From: Laetiporus sulphureus 93-53
Lineage: Eukaryota > Basidiomycota > Agaricomycetes > Polyporales > Laetiporaceae
Assembly: GCF_001632365.1 (NCBI RefSeq)
Contig: NW_024468514.1
Span: 925,803 to 989,802, forward strand
Direction: 5' to 3'
DNA length: 64,000 bases
Shown here: in pieces, positions 1-12,223 of the stretch
Position numbering within the stretch: the stretch's first letter is position 1
Layout of the letters: each line of letters begins with the position of its first letter
Notes under the pieces: generated by a model
The model's input: only the letters and a program-made list of their open reading frames with translations
What the model was told of the DNA's origin: nothing
Databases searched by the model: none
Position numbers and translations under genes: made by a program

Positions 1-1112
1 CTTCATCTGCTTCTCCGGAGAGAGCGAGCGTTGCCTGTCAGTAGCTGTTGGAGCTGGGGATGTGTACGAGCGAGAGATTGGTCTGGAAGAGGCCATTGCA
101 GTCGAGCGGTTGTCAATGCGGCGGGTAGATGCCCGAGAGAGGTACGTCTTTGTTGGACTGGAAGTTACTTGCACTCCTTTCATTGGGGAAGAATCGCGTA
201 GGGACCTGTTGGGTTCGGCCACTGCAATGTTATGATCAGCAAGGAGAATGAATGATCAAAAGAGGCAAACGACACGACAGACAAGTATAATGTTTAAATG
301 GACGTATTGGGGACGTTCATGGGCTCTGGAATGGGAGAACCCTTGTTCCGCCACCCAACTCATAGCTGACAAATAACTTGATCTCCATGATCGTCAAGAA
401 AAGAGTCTCTGACTCTGGCATGTGAAGACGTGCATATTCACGCAAGGCGCATCACGAGGGGGACGCAAACGAATAGGCGTTGTTGTGACAGGTTCAGATC
501 GCTCGAGGATGAGCGTACCTATAGCATTTACATCATCATACGCATCAGGAACGAGGTTCCCATCCCTGAGTACTGCAAAGTAGCACTCAAAGTTTTTGCA
601 TGGTACGACGGGGTTGCATTGTGATCCCGAACTGACTCTGCCAGCATGCCAGGGAACATGGGTAATGCACATCACTTAGACTACACATGAACTCTGTAGG
701 ATGCACAGTTGAGAGAAGTTGCTCATCACCACAAGTCATAGCCGTGTACGCAACACAGCTTCTTGGAGGAAGAAGAATGTAGACTTGGATGCCATGACAA
801 ACTCAGCGCATGCACGACGGGCAACCATTCTGGAGCCCATTCGAGCACATTCAAATTTCAAAATGACTCACCCGTATTTGCAGGAAATGATGGCCCAGAG
901 GCATCTGCAGCCTCATATTCGATACTTTTCTTAGGTCTAAGATCATCTTTTGTCCTTGATATGATGCGTTCGACCTCGACTTTCTGACGTTTGCGGACGG
1001 GACGAACGTCTTCCTGGTCCGAACTTGAGGAGCCAGACGGACCGGTAATTGCGAGCGCAGCATGACGAGAGATGCGTTGGCTGGCCTTTCTGCTGTACGT
1101 TCTCTTCATCAT
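1..1112 (-). CDS. Partial gene for a basic, Ser/Arg-rich, probably nuclear protein (5' part only)
   Basis: No family was recognised. A first exon is proposed at 1112-872: it opens with ATG-ATG and encodes a Lys/Arg-rich N-terminus (MMKRTYSRK), a Ser-Asp-Glu stretch and a PVRKRQK basic patch that could be a nuclear localisation signal, then meets a good GTGAGT donor. A phase-compatible acceptor lies at 222-224, and the frame is open from 221 to the window edge with Ser/Thr/Pro/Arg-rich sequence (for example RSLSPEK). The implied intron of about 650 nt is long for this locus, so one or more small exons may be missed between 225 and 870. It is divergent from bir1 with only about 150 bp between the start codons, so both may share a cell-cycle promoter. 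The KRTY-type basic start faintly recalls cohesin acetyltransferases, but none of their domains is in the window. Confidence 0.4.
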
Positions 1113-1214
1113 GCGAGATATTGGCAGCACAGAAAGGCAGTACGAACTTCAAAATGCGGAGAGCGCAGTCGCGTTGCCACAAACGTGACAATGCTGTGAT
1201 AAGCCGCGGACGTC

Positions 1215-1220
1215 ACGCGT
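1215..1220. promoter_or_regulatory. MluI cell-cycle box (ACGCGT) in the divergent promoter
   Basis: ACGCGT, the binding site of MBF/DSC1-type G1-S regulators in fungi, sits 44 bp upstream of the bir1 ATG. It is embedded in a near-palindromic stretch (GACGTCACGCGTTCGTGACG), with another GACGCG a few bases on. It is the only such perfect box I saw between the two divergent start codons. The regulatory role is inferred from known fungal biology. Confidence 0.5.
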
Positions 1221-1263
1221 TCGTGACGACGCGATTTGAACCTGTTCACTGAGACCGACGACG

Positions 1264-4200
1264 ATGGCGCAGATGCAATGTCTGACCGACAGAATCGACT
1301 CATTCAACCCTGGCGGCGACGCCCACACCAAGAAACGCTCGAAACAGTCCTCAAAGTCATTCAAATGGCCGCACCAGGAGTCATACACCGTAACACCGCA
1401 GACACTCGCTGAGGCAGGCTTCTTCTTCAATCCTACCCGAGCAAACCCAGATAATGTCAAGTGCTTTATGTGCAAGAAAGAACTCGATGGATGGAGTGAA
1501 GACGACGACCCGTTTGAGATCCACTGGCAGAAATGCCGGAATTCGTGTCCTTGGGCAGCCGCGAGATGTGGATTGTTTCATGACATGTGTGAAGATGGCA
1601 GGTGTGTGACGCATAAATTGTGTTAGATGCAACGGCCAAAGTAGATTGTCTTTAGCTACAATTTTACAGAACTCGAACGCATTCCGACAAGCAGCACCAT
1701 GGAGCAGGCGCGTCTCGGCACATTCACCTTCAAGAATCAGTGGCCCCATGATTCTGTCGAACGACATGGCGCCAACTCTGAAATGGTATGTTTACCGTCT
1801 GACTGGGCACGGAAAGCGAGCGCGTGCGGGAATGTATAACGAGCGTGGGCATTGAAAAGCCCTCATGCCTTCGTTCTATTTGGCTTTACTTTGAAGCTGA
1901 TACTGCATATATCACAGATGGCGAAGGCCGGATTTATCTACACACCACACAAGAAGGATGACGACACAGCTACCTGTATGTACTGCAGTCTGGCCCTGAG
2001 TAGCTGGGGCGATGATGATGATCCATTGTAAGTCAACCCAAGTTCAGTCCAATTCTAGCAATAGTGATCTCTGTTTCACGAAGAGAAGAGCATGTGAAAC
2101 GTGAGGACAGAGCACAGCACAACCGCTGCGCGTTTCTACAAGCGTGGTTCGCGAAGGAAGGCAAGACGTTCTCGGTATCGAAACCGGCATCGCGAGCGTT
2201 GCGAGTGGACTCGGACGACGAACTAGCCGTGTCATCTACGTCAGCGCGGCAGAGTAGCACTAGAATGACGAGGAGCAGGGCATCGTCCGCAACTGTCAAA
2301 ACCCCTGGCTCCAGGCGTGCTGCCCGCGGCACGAGTGCGAGCGGGAGGGCCACAGCTGTCGAGTCAGACACAGAGGATACCGATGCAGGCGGTGCGAGTG
2401 ATGCTGGTAAACGCGTGTCGAGGACGAAGCGGACAGCTGCCAAGAAGCGTATCCAAGTCATTGAGGAGGAGGACGAAGAGGAGGTGGACGTGAGTGCGCA
2501 GAAGCAGACGCAAACGCAGACAGCCAGAGTGGAGGATAAAGAGGTGGTGGAAGAGGTCGCACCGCTTCCCAAGGAAAGACGGAAGAGAGGCCGCCCGCCG
2601 AAAGCAAAGAAACCTGCGCCAGTCAAGAAGGAGGTCGCACGTGAAGATTCAGATACTGATAATATTTCAATCAAGACGCAGGCACGCGCTATAGATGACG
2701 ATGACAATGAAAATAGGGCCTCTTCCCACTCCAAATCGAAACCAGCGTCCAGGCCGCTGAAAGACTTACCTAACAAGTATGACAACGCATCTCTCGACGA
2801 ACGACTACCGGAAAAGGCTGCCGCATATAGCGTGAAGGCAAGTAAGCCTGCCGAGAACTCTCAGTCTGAGGATGCGGAATTTGTCGCTGCACCAAAGCCG
2901 AGGCCGACTAAGGTCTCGCGGGCCAAATCGAAGAGAGGTGTGAAGGCGGACTCTGAGAACGAGGACGAGTATACATCGGCTGTGACGAAGACGAGGATGT
3001 CCGAGCGACGTGCGGACGCGAGCGAGACGACTACAAAGCGACCGCCTGCCGCCTCCGCTGCGTCTCCGGCTCCTCCTATCGCTCTTATTCCTTTCAGAGC
3101 TCCATCAGAGAGTAGCTCCCAACGCCCATCTGGTGATACACGACGTGCTGTTGAACATGAGGCACATACGAAGGTCGATATTGCGCTTCCTACAATGCCA
3201 TCATCCGAGCGCCGCGGCACAGAGGTGCTGCAGCGGGTGGTCCCCAGACCATCTCGGGTGACCTCCAGCCAGCATCCGCTAGAGACACGAGATGTCGACG
3301 AAGACATCATCATGGTCGACGCCGTACCGGAGCCTGTTCGAGGCGGCCAAAAGGCGAATAACACTTCGTCCGAGACTAGTTCCACGATCCCTGCAGGCAG
3401 CAGAAGGAGGAAACCTGCGCCTTCGCGCTCGAGCAGCATGACGAGAAGCACAGGGCGCAGGGCGAGGGAGAAGATGCGGATTGTGGAGGTTCTCTCGGAT
3501 GCGGAGGACGTTGACTTTGTGGCCACTACATCGCAGGCCAGCACGGCTCCATCATCGCAAGTTGGCAAAGCTCCCGCATCCCAACCCACCGTCGCTCGTA
3601 CACCTCCTCAGCACGAGTGGCCCGCTGCGGATGGTCATGTTACTCCGCACCCTGTTACGTTACAAGTTGAGCCGACGAAAATGGAGGTACACGTCGTGAT
3701 TCCTGCTCGTCATAGGTCGAGTTCTTCCAGCACATCTGCTCCAGCCAAAAAAGTCAAGAAATCGTTGTCGAAGGAGCATGTTGAGCCGGAAAAAATGCAC
3801 TTGGAAGTTGTGGTCCCTGCGCGTGCTGAGAACAATGCCTTCGGTTCCTCTGGGACAGACAGGAAAGCCAGCGCGTCATCGCCTACAGATGATCCGCCCG
3901 TTGCGCTACAAAAGATAAAGATGGAGGTCATGGTCCCTTCTCATGATCGAAAAGGCGGTGCTGGATATTTTCAAGCCACTAGTGGGTCCAGCGAGCCTTC
4001 GTTCGCAGATCATGAGGTGGATAACCCGCATTCACCTCCGGTCGTACTTGCTAAGGAAGAAGTCCCACCTGCTTTCGTACCTTCACCTCCCCGCACTCCG
4101 GTTGCTGCTTCGCGTCACCTCTCACCGCCCGACACGCGTCTGCTGACTATAGAGCCCGCCTTCGCTCCAACGTCTCTTATGGCCGAGCAGCCAGATGCGC

Positions 4201-4400
4201 CCTTCGTGCCCGTGATGGCAATGTTCCCGATTGAGAAGATCACGTCGCTGACGGAAGAGGAGAGCGCGATGACCGTGGAGCAGTTCATTCGGAGGGAGAT
4301 GGAGCGGCAGTACCGATGGCTCAAGGAAGATACGGAGAGGCAACTTGCTCGGATCAGGGAGAAGGCGGCAGAGACGAGGAGGGCTATAGAAGCGTTGTAA
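1264..4400 (+). CDS. bir1: Bir1/survivin-type chromosomal passenger protein with two BIR domains
   Basis: Four exons, 1264-1601, 1656-1785, 1918-2027 and 2084-4400, join in phase to 964 residues. BIR 1 (about residues 33-97) has the zinc set C67, C70, H87 and a downstream Cys, with the AGFFF and DDDPFEIH signatures. BIR 2 starts RLGTFTFKNQWPHD, spans three exons and ends EEHVKREDRAQHNRCAF. The rest is a long, low-complexity acidic/basic region with a PKERRKRGRPPKAKK AT-hook-like patch and Ser/Pro sites. A charged C-terminal helix (EQFIRREMERQYRWLKED) resembles the conserved Bir1 tail. Fungal Bir1 works with Aurora/Ipl1, INCENP/Sli15 and borealin at centromeres and the spindle midzone; length and layout fit the fission-yeast type rather than animal survivin. 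It is convergent with the kinase gene 149 bp downstream. The exon 4 acceptor was chosen because only it keeps the BIR frame. Confidence 0.9.
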
Positions 4401-4549
4401 CCATTCAGTACGTACAGTTGTATCTCATGTTCGACGGTCTCAAAGCTCTTGCATTGCTTTTTCTATGAATCGAAGTGCACTCGTGATACAATTTGATGTT
4501 TGACACAATGTCGTACTACGATTATGAGGCCGCTATACACAGTGTATAT

Positions 4550-5946
4550 TTATGATGCGATCTGTACTGGTCGTAAGACAGGCTCCACAAACAGGTGGCG
4601 CTGGTTTTTCTTCGACACAAGAGGCACGAGACTAATAGGATCCTCTAAGTCCTCCCCTTCCACCAGCTTAAGTTCTGGGACGTCTCCCAACGTAGCAGGA
4701 TCTTGCGCGTGAGTTTCAGGAGTGATGGGGCCAATGCTCTCATCATCGGAATCGTCAGAATCCGAATCTTCTCTCCTCTGGTTGACAAAGGCGGAGGCGG
4801 CCGTGCCGAAGCTGTCAACAATCCGGAAGACATTATTGCTGTCTTTGATGACGACGACCTCCAGCTGATTAACGCTGTCATTGTCGTCTCGAAGTGGCCC
4901 GATGTCCGTCGACTGCACGGATGAAGACGAGCGCTGGGAATACGGGCCTCCCATAATCTGCGCCCAGCGGGAAGCGCAGTCGAATTCGTCCGGATCGACG
5001 AAGAAGGTGTCCATGCGTAGAATCTCCTCACGTAGTTCTGGAATGGAGATGCGGATGGTGGGGTCGAAGGTGAGGATGCGCCGAAGAAGTGTGTTTGCCT
5101 TCCGCGAAATGGGAAGCGTCCGGAAGAGATACTCCTCATGCGCCATGAAGTTGAGGAACCACTGATCGTCCGTGCTAGCGTATTTCCACGGAATGCATCC
5201 GACGAGCATGCTGACCAGGAGGATGCCAAGTGACCAGACATCTCCAGTCTTGGGAGAGTAGCGTTTGTAATTGAAGTCCTTGCCAATGCATTCTAAGCAG
5301 CGTCAGATATTGGGATTATCAAGAAATTCGATGAATGCTCACCTGGACTCAGATAACACTTGCTTCCGCAGCCGAACGAGTTGCTCGTCGAGGCATCAGT
5401 GCAGATACCAAAGTCTCCAACGACAACCTCAGTGGCTTCATCGTTCATGCACATGATGTTCTCCAGCTTGAGGTCGCGGTGGTAGATGCCATTCTCATGA
5501 CAGAAGTGGACTGCGTCCAGGATCTGGACGAAGACCTTCTTGACCAGCTCATCATTCCCCATGAGCATGCCGCGCTCCAAGACGGCGGAAAACAGGTCGC
5601 CACCAGGGCAGTACTCCAACACATGATAGATATAGGAATCGTCCTCGATGACCTGGTGTAGCGTGAGGATGTGGGGGTGGTCTTTCAAGGTGTTATGAGC
5701 TGAGATCTCCCGTCTCTGGTAGCGCCAGCTACGCGTGTTGGGTTTGGCCTTCTGCACCACCTTCACGGCATATTCTTTGGGTTCTGGGTTGGAAGAGGTG
5801 CACGGGGATGTCGTGTCTATGGCCCGGTATACGACGCCATAGCCACCGGCGCCAAGTCGCTGCATGAACTTGAGACGGCCATCATCGATGGTCTGGTGGG
5901 TCAAGTCAGGAATGAGGGAGGAAGCTTCCACGCGAGCAGATGTCAT
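4550..5946 (-). CDS. Ran1/Pat1-like serine/threonine protein kinase
   Basis: Two exons (5946-5343 and 5292-4550) join in phase to 448 residues. The kinase core is complete: glycine loop LGAGGYGVVY, the Lys of EYAVKVVQKA, catalytic loop YHRDLKLEN, DFG in VVGDFGIC, and an SPE activation-segment end reformed across the splice (LSPECIGKD), then GDVWSLGILL. The PECIG and GDVWSLGILLVSMLVG style is that of fungal Ran1/Pat1-like nutrient and meiosis kinases; this family placement rests on motif style and is less sure than the kinase call. After the catalytic domain come about 130 residues rich in Ser/Asp/Glu, probably a regulatory tail. The start at 5946 (MTSARVEASS) is preferred over an in-frame upstream ATG at 6042, which would add a hydrophobic, leader-like stretch foreign to the family. 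The intron is 50 nt. Confidence 0.88.
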
Positions 5947-6660
5947 GATGAATAAAACAAAAGATATGTGAAAATATTGAGTGTGGGGGTATATCACAAC
6001 TTGGCCAGCAAGTGAGAATGAGGAGTTGGTACCGGACCGCAACGAGTCCTACGTGCATTTATACATCCCCCGAAGCGGATATGCATCAATTGCAAAGCCG
6101 TTTACCGTTATCCGAAAGCGTATATTCGAGCCGAAGCGGATACGTGTTTTCGGATAGCGGTTAACGCTGGAGACAACATCCTGATCAGGGCCACTGACAG
6201 GTCAGTCAATATCGAAACGGCTCCGCACAAGGTCGCACCTTGCAGGCAAAGCTTGGGGACGTTGATATATCTGTCAGGCTGCCATTTCCAGGAACGCTAT
6301 GCAAAATTTCTGATCGGACGAGTTGCATAACTTTTCCTGCAATACAGTGTATGAACGTCTGGAGGCATCGTTTGCGCAAGTCGCCGAGCTCATTGAGGGT
6401 ATGTACTTAGTAGCAAACTGTGAAATACCTCAGAAGAACATACTTAAGTAAAAAGTGCAGGACCGCCTTTCTTCTTGAAAACATCACATGTCGCTTGATA
6501 GACAGGTAGTTTGGCTGCAAACGCATCAATGGCTCTCAGAATCATAATACGCGGGTTACATAAGCGCTCTACATGTGATCGCGATACGACGCGTCCAGTT
6601 CTCACGGCGGTAAATCCCATACATCCACCATCCCCCAACGCGACCACGGCGGCGGCGACG
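5947..6660. other. Intergenic promoter region between two divergent genes
   Basis: About 700 bp separates the kinase start (minus) from the chosen RING-RRM start (plus). It contains the palindromic element at 6099-6166 and an isolated related word (CCGAAGCGGATA) near 6070. In-frame ATGs at 6511 and 6529 could extend the RING-RRM protein by up to 50 residues, but the sequence there looks like 5' UTR. I see no separate gene. Confidence 0.5.
6099..6166. repeat. Imperfect inverted repeat (palindromic CCGAAA/GGATA element)
   Basis: The arms (CGTTTACCGTTATCCGAAA... and its near reverse complement ...TTTCGGATAGCGGTTAACG) are about 25 nt with a few mismatches and enclose a short spacer containing GCCGAAGCGGATA. 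The same word occurs at about 6070. It could be a relic of a small hairpin-forming mobile element or a regulatory palindrome in the divergent kinase/RING-RRM promoter. I cannot distinguish these from sequence alone. Confidence 0.5.
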
Positions 6661-9542
6661 ATGAGCACGAGGCGTACGATGATACCAGCGTCAGCGCCAA
6701 CCTCTCCTACAGTCACTCGCTCAAAGGCAGACCGCCGCCACCCTCCGGTCACCCCTCAACGCGTCGCCCATTCCGCTCATGCGCGCCAATCCAGTTCCCC
6801 ATACACGCCCATGACCAATCTCTCCACCCCTTACACTCCCTTTAGCCTTACATCACTGTCATCCTCCTCTAACGAGTCGAACCTGCCAACCCCCGCGTCC
6901 GAGACTAATCGCAGGCGTCATAGCCTGTCACTGTCTCCAGAAGTACTTGTGCATTCTAGAAGTCTTGCGGACATAGCAGAAAATTGGAGGGCCCGCGCGA
7001 ACGAAAATGGAATTAAAGTTGCTCCGAGCGATGATTCGCAGTATCAGGGTGAGTTGGTGCGCATATAATCAGCTTTTACAGTTGCTGCCACCGTGGCGTC
7101 GCCCTTTTTATCGCCGTCCATAGCCAATATGATGGCGAACATGTTCAATAAGTGTTTTATTCCGCATTAAAGACAACATATGTCATTCAAAGCGACTATA
7201 TGCGCTTGGTTCCTCGTTTCGTTTATCGTCTATCCTATGCCCCCCAAGACTCATTTGCAAACACTGACACGCATGCTTTGTTGCAGCTGACGAGTCCAGC
7301 CTTGAAATCAGCATCCCTGTCATTGATAAAGGTGCTCACCCACTGCATTATAATTGCGATCTGCAGTTGAGCTTCTATAACTAGCATTACTTCCTGCCCC
7401 TTCTCTATTTTCCCAACGGCGTGCGCGCGCATTCTCGCACGCTACGGCTCCGCTGTCCCAGATTCCCGACCCGACGCAGGCCTACACTCCGATTCGCGCT
7501 TCCCGTCTTCCCGGAATCCTGAACACACCCCCTCCTCAGCCCTCTTACAGGCTACGAGGGAGCGTAACCGATCCTGCTCAACCTCGCCGCCGTCCTACAT
7601 TCGAACAGGTAAGATTGCTCATTCATATGATGGTATACGTCTGACCATTCATTGCCAATAGTCGGAACTTTTTGATATAGATGAAGATGAATTCGCTCCC
7701 TATCCCCCCGCGTTTGCTTCCACGTTGTCCTCGCAATCACTTCCCCTTACTCTTCACGAATCGTTCAATTTACAAGCCCAACTCTCCGCGATCTCGGAAC
7801 CCCTGCACTTTTATCAAGAACAGGTCTATGTACCGCAGCCTCAGGAGGAAACGAAGGAGTCCGGGTTCGCTTGTTCCGTGTGTGGTTCCACCGGTGGTGC
7901 GCTCGCCATCCTCGAACCATGCTCTCACCCGTTATGCTCTGCTTGTCTTACGAGCGCGCTTAATATCGTGGGCGAAAAGGACATGGAGTGCGCCGTCTGC
8001 AAAGCAAAGGTAGACAACTTCCAGCTACACAAGTCGCCTCCTGATACGGGCGGTATCGACCACAATGGCGGCCCTCATCGCAGCGGCTCGAACGTTCATG
8101 ATAACCGCGCATATAACGGCCCGGACGTTTTCCGAAGTGATATGAACCTACTTCCGAGCGCCTTCGACAACGCCAATGTTGGCGCCTTCGCAATATACGA
8201 CGAATTCATGGATCGTGCTCAAGGCGCTTCTACTCCGATTGCAGGTGCTCGTCCCGCACATCGCTCCAATACGAAGCAAGAGGAGCGTTTTGTCTTGCGC
8301 ATTGATAATGTGCCTTGGGTGCGTAAAGTACTGTAAGAGCATCCTACCATTCACTGACGGCGCTCCATGTATTGCCCTGTAGGACATTACCCCTCCTGCC
8401 ATTGCCACCTGGCTGAAACATCCCATTGAGCGCGTGCACGTCCTTCTCGATCGGAAGGGCAAGACGCTGAGTCACGCATACGCCGAGATGGCCAGCCCCG
8501 ATGCTGCGAAGGCGGCACTCCGCAGTGCGCAGAATTCTGTGCTTGGTCGTGGAAAGCGAGCCAGGGGCGTCACAGTCACCAAAAGTAGTCAGGAGGAGCT
8601 CATGAGAGCGGTAAGTTTTCCGGATTGAGTGGCCTGGTTGGATACCCGCTGATCATGAGGTTTTTTCCACATGGTCAGCTCTTCCCGTCGTGGCAAGGAA
8701 ACTTTGACGGTTCCCGCCCTTCCTTGTCGGGTCTAGACAATGAGCGCGTTATCTCCACTCTCCAGCGTGGCTTGTTATCGGAGGCCGACTTGAATTCGCT
8801 CCTGCATCTCATTCGTTCACCTGATGTGCGTACCTTTCAGGCGTAGGCGAGGCGAATCACACTAACTGTTGGACGTCTCAGAGCCACTTTCTCAAAGTTC
8901 CATCTCTTCCTTTCCACTCCCTTATCAGCATTCTGTCGAAGTTCCCAGCCGATGATGATAGTAGAGTATTCTGGTCTGGCACGTTGAGGGATGCCATGTA
9001 TGGTGCGTAAGGGCGGTATAGAATCTATTATGTAATGCTGATCCCCATGTGGCTCAGAAATAACTTATGGTAAGCTCCTCGCCCGTTGATCGATCATGGA
9101 TATGACCGTTGTTGATGTGCCTTAGCCGCTGTGCAAGTATTGCTGGTCCGAGTCGAAGAGAATCCCCTGTCCGATTGGACCACCTTAATGACAGAAATTG
9201 TTCGTGCCGCTATGGATTGTCAAGGTACTTGAGGCATTTGTATGTGACGAGTATCCCGCTGAAGCAATATGCATGTCAGCCTTCACGTCTGAGCAAATGA
9301 ACAAGTTAACGGATATCCTTGAAGCATCCATGCCAAGATCGACTTCCTCTCCTGTGGGATCTCGTAGCGAGGATTATACCCCGACCCCGCCCAACCGTGA
9401 TACCCGAGAGTTTCGCGCTGACAGCAGTGGCGATGCAAGCGCTAGCCCGGAGCAAGGAACATACGGGGACTTGGCAAAAGAATTTGGAGTAGAACCTGAC
9501 CTGATCGAAGCCCTGGTCCAACGGCTCTCCGCCCTAGGTTAG
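6661..9542 (+). CDS. RING finger plus RRM-like protein, putative RNA-binding E3 ligase
   Basis: Ten exons join in phase to 727 residues: 6661-7048, 7287-7331, 7385-7608, 7662-8318, 8383-8610, 8679-8825, 8882-9002, 9058-9069 (12-nt micro-exon), 9126-9224 and 9280-9542. The first 240 residues are Ser/Pro-rich and probably disordered. A C3HC4 RING follows (CSVC, then CSHPLCSAC, then CAVC). After a linker, RFVLRIDNVPW and the next exon (ITPPAIATWLKHP, HAYAEM, GRGKRARG) look like the first and third strands of an RRM. The C-terminal third is helical, with no domain I recognise. RING next to RRM recalls Not4, but the long N-terminus, RING type and missing zinc finger argue against orthology. A decayed copy of exons 4-6 lies at 41.15-41.81 kb. 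The start at 6661 is the least certain boundary. Confidence 0.85.
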
Positions 9543-10329
9543 ATGGGGAAATCCCGGTGCTAGCATGTGATGCCTTTCTCATATTCAACTTCCGCTGGTT
9601 GAAGCCGCTTCTTTCGCTCTCATCGTACTGCTCTCTGCACGGTTCAGCATCCATTTGCTCAACGCTCGCCTTCTTTGCAAATCGCTCTCGATGTGATGTG
9701 CTGTGGATGATGTCACCTCTCTTCGCGTTCCGTCTCGCTGGACAATGTATTACTCGTGGCTGTCACTTCTGGCTGTATCATTTGGAGGTCTTTTCGCTCG
9801 CAAGTGTGTTTGTATCGGCTCTGTATGAATAGATTCTACTGCACCCGCTCGGGAGTATGGCTGTCGCCGTGCATGGGATTCGCCCATAGAATTGGAGGTC
9901 AGTGTATATTTTTATTGCGCGGCTTCACGTTACCATAGATGCGAGCGGCGTGGTGCGGGTTCATGGGAAAGCACGGGAGTCGACTATCCGTCAGCACTTA
10001 CGGAAGGACACGAGCGTTGGCTGCCGGAGAGTGGCTTGAAACGTCATGAGCATGTGGATCGACGGAGTAGCGAAGCTCGGTGAGGTTATTCATCCTAGTG
10101 CATACTCGACGCCACGATGCTGACGAGAGCGTCCGTTCGCCGCTCGGCGATTTGTCATGGTATTCTGGTCTGCATCATTGAACTTCCCGAAGGTCGCGAA
10201 AAGTTGCGTATACGCTGGTCTGGATTGTTTCGACAATCTGCGCTATAAATACGTCGACGCATGACACAGCTTCGAACGGGTAGCATAGTATATAATGCTA
10301 GGTTGAGTCTGGCTACCACGGTCCGAGGC
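9543..10329. other. Intergenic region upstream of the first yellow-like gene
   Basis: About 790 bp with no gene that I can support; short ORFs on both strands lack splice or homology support. Sequence from about 9825 to 10075 is shared with 41815-42055 upstream of the second yellow-like gene, while 10076-10252 is missing there. Confidence 0.5.
10244..10251 (+). promoter_or_regulatory. TATA box candidate of the first yellow-like gene
   Basis: TATAAATA lies 79 bp upstream of the ATG at 10330. The duplicated gene at 42 kb lacks this stretch because of a deletion of about 180 bp. A second AT-rich word (TATATAAT, about 10289) is kept in both copies, so loss of this box need not silence the copy. 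Confidence 0.45.
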
Positions 10330-12223
10330 ATGATGTTCCCGTTCTTCTCCATGCTGGCCGTCTTGGTCGGCTTGTCAGTCGCGCAGACAAACTCGAGCGT
10401 CTTTGACGTGCGTTCCTTCATGTTTAATAGACATTCGGCTCTTATTTTGATCTGGAAGACAGTTCCCAGAGTATCCGCCCCCTGGCACACCGAATCCGAA
10501 CTCGACTCTAGCGAGTGCGACGGGAACGCTTCCTTACGGGCTCACCGCTGATTCCGCTCTGGCCGAAGCCTACATCCACTATGACAGAGGATTGTTTGGG
10601 CCTCAGATCGAGTTGATTCATGCATATTATAACTATTGGCCGACGGTTTGTGGATGAAAAAATTATCTAGCGCTTAGTCGGACTCACCTCATGAATGAAC
10701 GATAGGGCGTCGGGGTGGCCAGTGACGGGACGGTTTTCACATGCTTCCCGCGGGGTAATGAAACGTACACTCTAGCAGTATTCACGGGCCCTACCACGGA
10801 GGCTGCTTGGCCCAAGTAAGCGTGCACTCACGAGAACATCTCATAATATTCTGACCCATCTTATAGTGAGGACTGGAACACGCCTCCGGCCTTCGCGAAT
10901 GAAAGCAACCCAGGATATAGTATCGCAACCGACAAGCTTATATTCGTTCAATCGGTCGTTGTCGACGGTTTGGATCGCGTATGGGCACTCGACACTGGAC
11001 GCCCACGAGTGAATGGAACATACCTCAACGCCGCTGTGCCGGGAGGACCGAAGCTCGTCGGATTCTACCTGAATGGGACGAACTTCGTGACCTACACTTT
11101 CCCAGACTACGTTGTGTATGCTGATTCTTCCATCAACGACGTGCGCTTCGACCTGCGTGGTGGAGGATATGTGTACATCACAGATAGTTCGCCCTATCAT
11201 CCCGGCATCGTCGTGATCGACCTCGCAACTGGGGAGTCCTGGAGACATCTAGACTTCTCATCTGCTGTGACGCCTGACCCTGAGTTTGTCCCGGTATACG
11301 ATGGAGGTCAAGTCCATCAGTGTCGTTGACTACGGATTCAGCTGATAAATCTCGTAGTTCCTTTTTACTATCACCCTATCGGTCCTCCCAACGCCATTCA
11401 GTTCATGTCTCCGGTGCGGATCTTATACAATGTCATTCAAGATACTCGTTGATCATGCTGTAGTTCGCCGCTGACGGGATCGCTCTTGGAGCTGGTAAAG
11501 GCATCCAGAGGTTTGAAGATCGTCAACGTTGATTATGTGACTGCATATAGATGGCGAATACTTATACGTGACGCCCCTGGCCAAACGCCGCCTGTTCCGC
11601 ATCCCGACATCATATCTGAAGCAGCAGCCATCTTCGGATAATCCCTATGCTTTTATTCAAGCGAGGCAGGCTGTTGAAGACCTCGGTGGATTCGGAGGAC
11701 ACGCTGATGGGCTGGAGACGGATAGCACCGGATACATCTATGTGGGCTCTCAAGGTGAATAACAGCAGCAAGGCTATCTTCAGTGTGCAACGTCTGAGGT
11801 ATTTGTTCATTGCAGAGCACAATGCCATCCATCGCTTCAATCCCAACACGAGCCTTGTTGAGCCATTCATCCGCGCACCGTTCATACAGGTGGGCATGCT
11901 CAGTTGATAAATGGTATGCATGCTTACTATGATACTAGTGGGCGGATACGTTATCGGTAGTGTCCTTACAAAATGGAAGTAACTACCTGTACTTCACTTC
12001 GAACCAGTACGTAGCTCCCGGTTGTGCAGAATATGTTTGATGTCTAACGAATAGTCGTCTTTAGGCTGTGGCTCGCGCCTGACTATCAGAACGGGTGCGT
12101 GATACATTTGTCAATGAAAATTCGTGGCACTGATGCAGTAGCTGCAGCACGGACTTACGCACCAAGCCGTATGCAATGTTTAGGGTTCCGATCGAGGGTG
12201 GACGCGCTACACAGACTGAATGA
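10330..12223 (+). CDS. Secreted major royal jelly / yellow-type beta-propeller protein, copy 1
   Basis: Eleven exons join in phase to 451 residues: 10330-10407, 10463-10645, 10706-10815, 10867-11306, 11358-11413, 11464-11494, 11551-11754, 11816-11889, 11939-12006, 12065-12094 and 12142-12223. The N-terminus is a clear signal peptide (MMFPFFSMLAVLVGLSVAQT). Family signatures follow: GVGVASDGTVF, DRVWALDTG, FDLRGGGYVYITDSS, GIVVIDLATGESWRHL, ADGLETDSTGYIYVGSQ and a WLAPDY-type C-terminus. In insects the family includes royal jelly proteins and Yellow; bacterial and fungal members are of unknown function. Sequons such as NGT suggest glycosylation. The entire gene is duplicated at 42140-44033. 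The cysteine-rich peptide gene lies convergently 290 bp downstream. Confidence 0.9.

Noticed and set aside
394..675. Minus-strand ORF of 93 codons between the partial gene exons
   Set aside because: No motif. It could be a missed exon of the partial gene, but I found no pair of splice sites linking it in phase.
10330..12223. Reading the yellow-like gene as unrelated short ORFs
   Set aside because: Eleven phase-consistent exons give one family-length protein with a signal peptide.
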